From assembly GCF_905147365.1 (NCBI RefSeq), contig NC_056413.1, positions 3,736,501 through 3,800,500 on the forward strand: a stretch of 64,000 nt of DNA. Reading direction: 5' to 3'. Positions 46,501 to 55,500 of the stretch are shown one piece after another. The translations under genes and the position numbers were made by a program. The notes beneath the pieces were generated by a model. The model did not search any database, was not told where the DNA came from, and saw nothing but the letters and a program-made list of their open reading frames with translations. Each line of letters begins with the position of its first letter. The stretch's first letter is position 1. Source of the DNA: Aricia agestis (Eukaryota > Arthropoda > Insecta > Lepidoptera > Lycaenidae).

Positions 46501-49500
46501 CCGTACATTTTTTCGGGATGAAAAGTATCCTATGTCCTTTCTAGGTACTTAAAGTATCTCCATACCAAATTTCATTAAAATCGATTGAATAGTTTACGCG
46601 CAAATCACAAAAGTTTATTGTGCAGAAACCGTACATTTTTTCGGGACAAAAAGTATCCTATGTCCTTTCTCAGTACTTAAAGTATCTCCATTTTGAATTT
46701 CATCCAAATCGATTGAATAGTTTACGTGCAAATCATAAAAGTTTTTTGTGCGGGAACCGTACATTTTTCCGGGACAAAAAGTATCCCTTGTCCTTTCCTA
46801 TGTCTTAAAATATCTCCATACCAAATTTCATCATAATCGATCGAATAGTTTACGCGCAAATGATAAAAGTTTACTGTGCGGAAACCGTACATTTTTCCGG
46901 GACAAAAAGTATCCTATGTCCTTTTTCGGGACTCAAAGTATCTCCATACCAAATTTCAGCGAAATCGGTTCAGCAGTTTGGGCGTGAAGAGGTAACAGAC
47001 AGACAGACAGACAGACACACTTTCGCATTTATAATATTAGTATGGATTTACTACAGAAATTCGGAGTCGGTGGCCGCTACTTTAAGAGCGTTAACTCCGA
47101 TTTTCGATCGTAATTCCTGTCCTTGTAGACAAGCAGATTGGCCATGATTATAAATTATTTTTGGCCCGAATTAGACGATATGGACTTGGACAGCATGAGG
47201 TTTCCCAAGAACGGTGCCACAAGCCACACAGCACACGTTACAATCGATTTATTGAAGAGCAAGTTTGATGAGCGTGTTATCTCAAAAAATGGACCAGTCG
47301 ATTGACCGCCTCGTTCGTGCGATAGATTTTTTTCTTTGGAGCTACGTCAAGTCGTTGGATAAGCCAACGACATTGGAACAGCTCAGAGCCAAAATTAAAC
47401 GCTAAATAATTATTTTTGCCAAGCCACTATAATAATTATAAAATAAATAAATCTATTGATACATTTACTGAATGTTGATTAAATTATAAAATAAGTTGTT
47501 ACATGTTGTACACCTGTATCAACAAACCAACCCAGACACACATTTTATCCTGTATTAAATCGTCTTACAGAAATAAAAAAATAAAAATTGTAGGTTATTT
47601 ATTTCACTATTATGAAACCAGATTTATCCAAAAAAATTGTCACTTTTGGGTTACATTTGTGTAAAGGCTCCATTCCACCGCGGCGCATGCTGTGCACGGC
47701 CACGCGCACGCGTGGACGTGCACGGATTAAAAATCTTTTGTGCTTTTGTGATATATTTGACAATTCTGGCAGCCTTACCCATAAAGCGAAGTTCAAATCA
47801 TAACAACAGATTTGTTTATAGTATAAGAGACAGGCGTTAGTTTTAAATGTTGTTTTACAGGGTATTTTTATAATTTTATTTAGACATCGGATTATATGCA
47901 CGATCAAAGTGCCGAAATATGCATGCAAATATGCTCGAAAAATGGCCGAAATATGAACAAAAATGACCAATAAAGAGTTACTTTTTATTAAAAGTCCGGA
48001 GACCGCGACGTTGCCGCTGCTCATGCGGTTGCGCGAACGGCCGCTCCCACACCACCCCGCCGCGCGGCCGCCTAAAATTGACAACCCTAAGACAGTAGGT
48101 AATTATATCGCGGATTGGGCCGGAGTTAACCTACTTCCCCTCCTTTTAATATGCTCACGGCGCGGCGCCCCTCTCGCCTTACCATGGCGGCGCCCCAGGG
48201 CCCCGCGGCGGTGCACAATTTGGAAACCCCTGCGGCCAGCTAGGCTCATAACATTTTAAGTAATTAACGATTCGAAGCACCACAACATGTGCTCCTTCAA
48301 AAATAGGTATTAATCTTATTCGAACAATCTGGAATCATAAAATCGTATTTTAATATCATCATCAAAAACTAGCGGTACTACGGATAACGGAACCCTATAT
48401 TGCGCGTGGCCGACACGCACTTGGCCGGTTTTAATTATATCTAGTTCTAGAGCCAACCCACAAGTACCACAACCACACGACAACCACAACCACACCACGT
48501 GGTCGGGCGTATATTTCGTATTGTAAATGAACTAGACCATTCACACGTACCACATTTTGCAGTCGTTGTCGACCACTTGTCAGATACCGACCACATCGCA
48601 ACCACAACATTGCGTCGATGCAACGACAGTGCGCGCATACCGCCCGCGCTCTTCCCTCCCTCCGTTTCATTGATTTTCGTACGTAACCACATCGCAACCA
48701 CATCGCAACCACATAGCAACCACTGGCGACAACGCAACCACGTCAGCATTTTGTCGGGACCACAACGCAACTACAAAAAGCGGCAGCGACACCATTCACA
48801 CGTAACCACTGCCCAACGACATTTTGTCGTTGCGATGTCGTGTGGTTGTGGTACGTGTGGGTTGGCCCTTATTGTCAAAATTGTTTTTTGAAATCTGACA
48901 TGTTAAATGAAGATTTTGACAAAAGCTTCATACATTTCTGATTGCGGAAGTAACTGTAGGTGTCGCAACTCGCAAAGCGCTTTTATATCTTACGACATAA
49001 TTATAAAATTAGAATAATAATAAGAATACTTAATACAAAGCAAATAGTGAATTACTTACTTGGCCTTCGTTAGCTTTTATTTTTTTGTTGATTTGTTCCA
49101 GGATAGATGATAGAAAGTAACTGATGCAGATGATAAACAGGTGTGAGAAGCTCCAAATTATTGTTGACAGTACATTTAGTGCCTGAAAATGTTGTAAAAT
49201 TAAAATATTATGTTACCGTAAAAGTGCTCCCTCGCCAGGAGCATTCGCTTGTGAGTTGTGATGTAACGTTACACAGTCGAGCATTACATCAGTGAGGGAG
49301 TGTAATGATACAATGTGTAATATCTTGATACAGCTTGTAACATCAATGACAGTGAAGTGAACTTGCTATGTAATGCTCAAATTCGAATCTATAATGTTAC
49401 ATTACACGCGAATGATCCCGGTGAGCCCTACTAGTACCTAGTTTCCGATGTTTTGATTGGAGTTAATATATTCAACGGCATTGTTGATTGGTTTTTTAAA

Positions 49501-52500
49501 ATTACTCAATCACAAGCGCCACTGAGTAGATATAAAGTTCTGTCAAAAAACCTCATACCGTAGACCAGTAATTCCCAAACTTATTTTGTCTACCGCCCAC
49601 TTTGAGCACAAGTTATGTTTAGCGCCCCCAGCTTTGTTTTAATTTAAAATGCATCCAAATGAATTAAATCACCCCGTAAGCCTTTACACAACGCCCCCAT
49701 TTTTTTCTGGTTCCCACACCGCGACCTTTAAGACCTTTTGGGAAAAGCTGCCGTAGACGGTCATACTTTCGTAAATAGACAGACGAACAGACTTTCGAAT
49801 AATCTTAGTATGGACGAGCTTTTGCCCGCGGCTTCGCTCGCGTTAAGAAGTAATTTTAAGTAACAAACTTTCATCTCCTATTTTATAACCTCTTGGAGGT
49901 GGAATTGATCAAAATCCTTTCTTAGCGGATGCCTACGTCATATCATCTACCTGCATGCCAAATTTCAGCCCGATCGGTCCAGTGGTTTGGGCTGTGCATT
50001 GATAGATCACCATGTCAGTCAGTCACCTTTGAGTTTTATATATATAGATAGATTTAATATCGGGTACCGGCAATATAATTCCTAGTAGTATATTATAGGT
50101 GACTCCAAGCTTGAACAACCAGGGGAAGGATTGCTCCACAAACAATCTGTAGTGGTCATGATCGGGCGGGTAGCAGTCCGATATGTCGGATATCGTCGAT
50201 ATTATAGACAGCCCGTGCTCCACTGAAAAAGTGCAAGCGTTAACAACATGCGATACGATTAATCGGATACGATATGTTTTTGACATAAGATGTATGTCAA
50301 TTATACTTTTATGTGATATGGCAACAGTTTATTGGTGTATAGTAGTTTATAAATTAATTGTAAAATGTGTATATTTCATTTATTTATTATTCGTAGGTAT
50401 TTCAGCATAAATGCAACGACGATGACAGTTGAAAATAATACCTATGTCGAAAATTTATGAAGGTACTTAAAGTCAATATTATGTAAGTACTTTCGGCCAG
50501 TATAAATAGTTAGTACTCAAGATGCATCTCGGTCTCAAGACACGGTTCAGGCTCTGTGATTGGTTGGCTGTCAAAATTTGGACCAATCACAGAGCCGAAC
50601 CGCGTCTTGAGACCGGGTCGCATCTTAAGTACTATTTATACCGGCCTTTGAGATTATCCAAAATCACACATATGCGTGTATCAATATAATACTGAGTACA
50701 TAGTACATACCCAGTCCAGTAGACAGTAGTAGAACGGTGGCACAGTTGCATTTGAACGTGACGGTGGGGTCAATGAACTCGTTGAGATCAGCTGTCGATA
50801 TCTGCTTCATGAGGTGTTCCCACCTCGAGGCGAGACGCAGAAAAACGATACACGTCAGACAAGTTGATGCGTAGAACGAAAAATAACCTAAAATTAAACT
50901 AAAATTCAGACGTGGGAGAGCCATGATTTGGCACGAATGGGCCGGCTCGACCGGAGAAACACCACGTTCTCACAGAAAACCGGCGTGAAACAGCGCTTGC
51001 TCTGTGTTTCGCCGAGTGAGTGAGTTTACCGGAGGCCCAATCCCCTACCCTATTCCCTTCCTTACTCTCCCCTATTCCCTTCCCTTTCCATCCCTACCCT
51101 CTCCTATTCCCTCTTTAAAGGCCGGCAACGCACCTGCAGCTCTTCTGATGCTGCGAGTGTCCATGGGCGACGGAAGTTGCTTTCCATCAGGAGACCTGTT
51201 TGCTCGTTTTTTTTTTTTATTTCATTAAAAAAAAAAAAACTTATAATCATAGCGCTCTCTACACTAACACTCTATATTATTATGGTCATCTATTATTTTA
51301 TTAGATGAAGGGTGAAGCCAAACGAGCGTAATTTTTGAGTTGTGAGTAGCAGAATTTCGGCTGGCAGAAATTCTGCTGTATTCAGATTCATACAAAAGTC
51401 CTGCGGGGCTAAAATGGTCGCTTTGGAAAATTATATTTTGAATCATAATATTATGATTCATTTAAAATCGCAAATTGCTAGTCTGCTTATTCATGTCTAG
51501 TAATTGGTACTAATTTGACATTTGTCAGTTTGACAGTTGACGGTTGACGATTCATTTGCTGAATTGATTGAGAGGAATTGCTAAGTGTGACCATTTTAGC
51601 TCCCCTATTTGATTCACACGAGCGTAATTTTGTGAGTGATGATTTTATGAAAAGATATTTACGCGACCGAAATTCTGCGACTCACAACAATGGAGCGACA
51701 TGCGGTATCTATCTTTAGGTCCCCCATCTGCCTAGGAATTAACTTCTCTGATACATTGTGATTGTCTGCGATTGGCCTTCTATATAATCGGTATAAACAG
51801 TGCCGTAAATAGGGCGGTGCCACCGGTGCCCAGGCACAGGGCGTAAGAATGGCCAGGCTCTGAGGGGGCGCAAGAATGGCCAGGCCAGAGAGATCCTTAT
51901 TTTTCGAATTGCTCCCGATAAGTTCCCGCGCCGCCCTAGAGATGTTTCCCAATGTAGTAAAAAAATATCCACAGCGGAACATATTACAACCTCCTCCTTT
52001 TTGGAAGTCGGTTAAAAAACAAAGGTGCAGTTATATAGAAGTTCGCACAGGGCGCTATTCACGGCACTGGGTATAAATTAAGGTCTCACCAATCTTGTTA
52101 ACAGATATGGAGTTCCGTAGCAGCTGGTACAGAGAGAGCGCCAGCGCGGCAGACTGCGCCAAGCACATACCGCAGCTGTAGACATATCTGAAGCTGCGTC
52201 TGTTGTACCTGGTAATATTTGGCAGTGAATACTCTTCATCTTAGTGCGACTTTCGACAGGAATCCCAATATACTGGCTAAGGTTCATAACCTTGAAATGC
52301 CGACGCCGTTTTATTAATATTTATTATTGTATAATACATATTATCTAATTTATTTTTAGAGCTTCCCAAAAAAATAATTAAAATGTACTTGAAAAGAAGC
52401 AACAGTACACTTGATTGTATGTAGATACATCATAACTTTTTTTACCGGCGTTGTGCATGTATCGGGGATGGATACAATTATTATTACTATTACATCAAGA

Positions 52501-55500
52501 GCGTCCGTGGCCTAATGGGTAGACCTTTAGTTCACACTCGTAGAGGGTGCAGGTTCGATCCCGGGTCGAGGCGTGTTGAGAAATTATCTGATCTCAAGTA
52601 ATGGACGCTCGTACGGTGAAGGAAAACATCGTCCATCGTCCCAGACGCATTGACTAGTTCTTTCCTCTGGCCTAGGCCGACTATGTTGCGAGAATGCCGT
52701 ATGTGCTTGGGCAACCATACGGACATTAAAAAATCTTGTCCCAGGCACTACAGTATTTGAGGAGTGGTTACTTCGCTCTGAAAATACTGTATAAATCATC
52801 CGCCTTGTTTTATAACCTTACGTCAAACACGTGATTTCATATTTTATAAGAGAAAGGGAGTCAAACACCGTAGGAACACCAAGTCCGCAATTTGTGAACA
52901 CACACTGGATCAACCTCGCCATTACATAAGATTTGATAAGCCACAAGTACTGGCAAAAAAAGCAAGATACCGCCCAAGAATGATACGCGAGGCCATTGAA
53001 ATTAAAAAACACCCTAATTTTAACCGTCAAAATGGTTGGGTGCTGCCATCTAGTTGGGATCCAGTGATAAATAAACTAAAGCACAAATCTAGGAAACCTC
53101 GGCTTCATGACACTGTAAGTTCGTTCTGCGTAGATCGGAACGCAAACAAAAATTGATGAATCTTCGGGTAGTTGAAGAACTTCAATAAATTGGACGCCTG
53201 TCACCTCAGTCCACCCGTGACCACGGCCGCTGTAAAGTAGCCGAAACGTCGGGATTAATAAAAGTGCTCCGCAACAAAATCCGTAAGTGTTTGAACATTA
53301 TAATATAATAAGAGAAAGGGAGGTAGAGAAATGCGGCATAGGAGAGAAAATAGATATCCCCCTTTCATTTTGCTGTGCAATGATTTTGATACAAAGTCAT
53401 ATCATAATATTTTTTGTAAAAGGAATATTCGACAGCAAATCGATGGCCCCAACGAATAAACGTGCAATCGAAAAAAGACAACTTTTCAGGAAGACGAAAA
53501 AACGTTTCGAACCACATAACTTTGACTACATAATAAATAGACAAATATAATGTAGAATCAAATTAAAGGTAAAAAAAATATCCTTCAGCTCATATATTTA
53601 TTAAAAATCAAATATCAACCGTTTACCACATATTAAAAAAAAAACATATTAAATTATTATTCTAGTGACTAATATGTGACTCGTTAACACTATTGTATCA
53701 ATGCACGTTTATTCGTGTCATAAATGAAGTTTCAACAAGTGCAGTGAAATGTTGCATGGTTATTCCACGTATATTTTTTTTTCCCTGAGCCATCCTCTGG
53801 TCATTTACACGCTTATTCCTGTATATTTTGTTGCTTTTACATGTTTGTAAAGATAAAAGCTCGTATATTACTGTTAAGAAGATCGACTTATTATTTATGT
53901 AATACGGACCTTATAAGTGATTGGTATAAAATATAAATCTATACTAATATTATGAAGTGGACGAGTTTGTTTGTTTGAAAGCGCTAATCTCAGGAACTAC
54001 TGGTCCGATTTGAAAAATTCTTTCGTTGTTAGATGACTCATTTATCGAGAAAGGTTACAGACTATAAATTATCACTCTAAGACTAATAGAAGCGAAGAAA
54101 CGTAGGAAAATGTGGAAAAAACCGGGGAAATTACTTAAATTTTCATTTATTAACATTATCTCGCGAACTACTGGATGAATTTTTAAGTTATTTGGCACAG
54201 ATGTAGAATATACCATGACGTAAAGGAACATAGGCTATTTTTTGCGAAGAAATATACGGTTTTTGTAAAATTTATCATTTATGTGGTCGAGACCACGTGA
54301 AACGTCTAGTTAGCTAACATTTTCTTGTTGACGGTTCAGCGACAAAATATTGTTGACCTATTGTTGTTGTTGATAAACATTGACCTCCCTCACGCCTATG
54401 CGTGGATACATACATATAAAATGGAGTACAACCTTGCCTATAGATCCTTAGAGAGAGAGATCACTCGGGCAAAGTAAACAGCACGTCAATAGTATTGGTG
54501 AGAGACTCGAGTGCTTTCCTTTGGGAACCCGTGAATTCTGGTCCACGGCCTAAGCTATTGAACGATATTTCTGAAAGCCATCCTTCCATCCCTACAAGTA
54601 GGAAATGGATCGTTAGCCCACGACGCAAAATACAAAGACGATCTTCTGTGTAAGCTCTTTGCGTCAAACTCGACCCTTGATGACCTTGGGATAAAAACCG
54701 CCGACCATACCACAATGCAGGGGCATCATAGGTTACATCAGCGCCCAAAGTGAATAGCCCCGCGTGCCCTTGATATCCAAAAGTCGAGTGGGCCTGACGG
54801 AAACTCTCCTATTGTGTTGAAAAAGTGTGCTTTAAAGTTGGCTCCACTCTGAACGTGTCTTTTTCGGTTCTCCCACTCTTCTGGCATTGTCCCGGGTTCT
54901 TAGATGACAGCCTTAGTGTACCCGATCCCCAAAAAAGGTGACTGCTCAAATCCTTCCAACTACAAACCAATTGCTAAAACCTCCTTCTTCTCGAAGATAA
55001 TGGAATCCATTATCAGCTCTTTCGATACTTGGGCGGCCGGACATTACTAAGCGACAAACACGACAAACAGTAGGTACGGGTTCCGAAAGGGTCGCTTGGC
55101 TGGTTATCTCTTGGCGTACCAAACTCATCGTTGGTGATTGTATGGAGAGGAGAGGCATTGGCTGTTAGTTTGGATATTATGAAGGCCTTTGATCGGGTTT
55201 GGCTTAAAGAGCTGCTATCAAAGCTTCCATCATAATAATATGGGCTTCCCGCAAATTTATGCAAATAGATCACAAGTTTTTTGGCAATCAATGGCATGCT
55301 ACAGACCAACGGCATTTATTGTTATGCAGATGATAGTACAGGTACAGGCCCTATCTACCGGTTAAAATTATTTAACCTGATTTTATCCACGTCCTTCTCA
55401 AGGACTCCCACAAACGGCAGCAGGCCCACACACTGTCCGCAGATCACCATCAGCCGCATTGACGCCTGGAACACCTGGGCTTGTGTGCTGTACACCTGTT

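Noticed and set aside
48316..48891. Overlapping ORFs on both strands
   Set aside because: Low-complexity reading of CAACCACA repeats.
52502..52570. A second tRNA gene
   Set aside because: Head of a different SINE family; arms do not fold into a proper cloverleaf and a SINE body follows.
53287..53550. Plus ORF of 87 codons
   Set aside because: No domain, AT-rich, just after the Penelope remnant; most likely chance.
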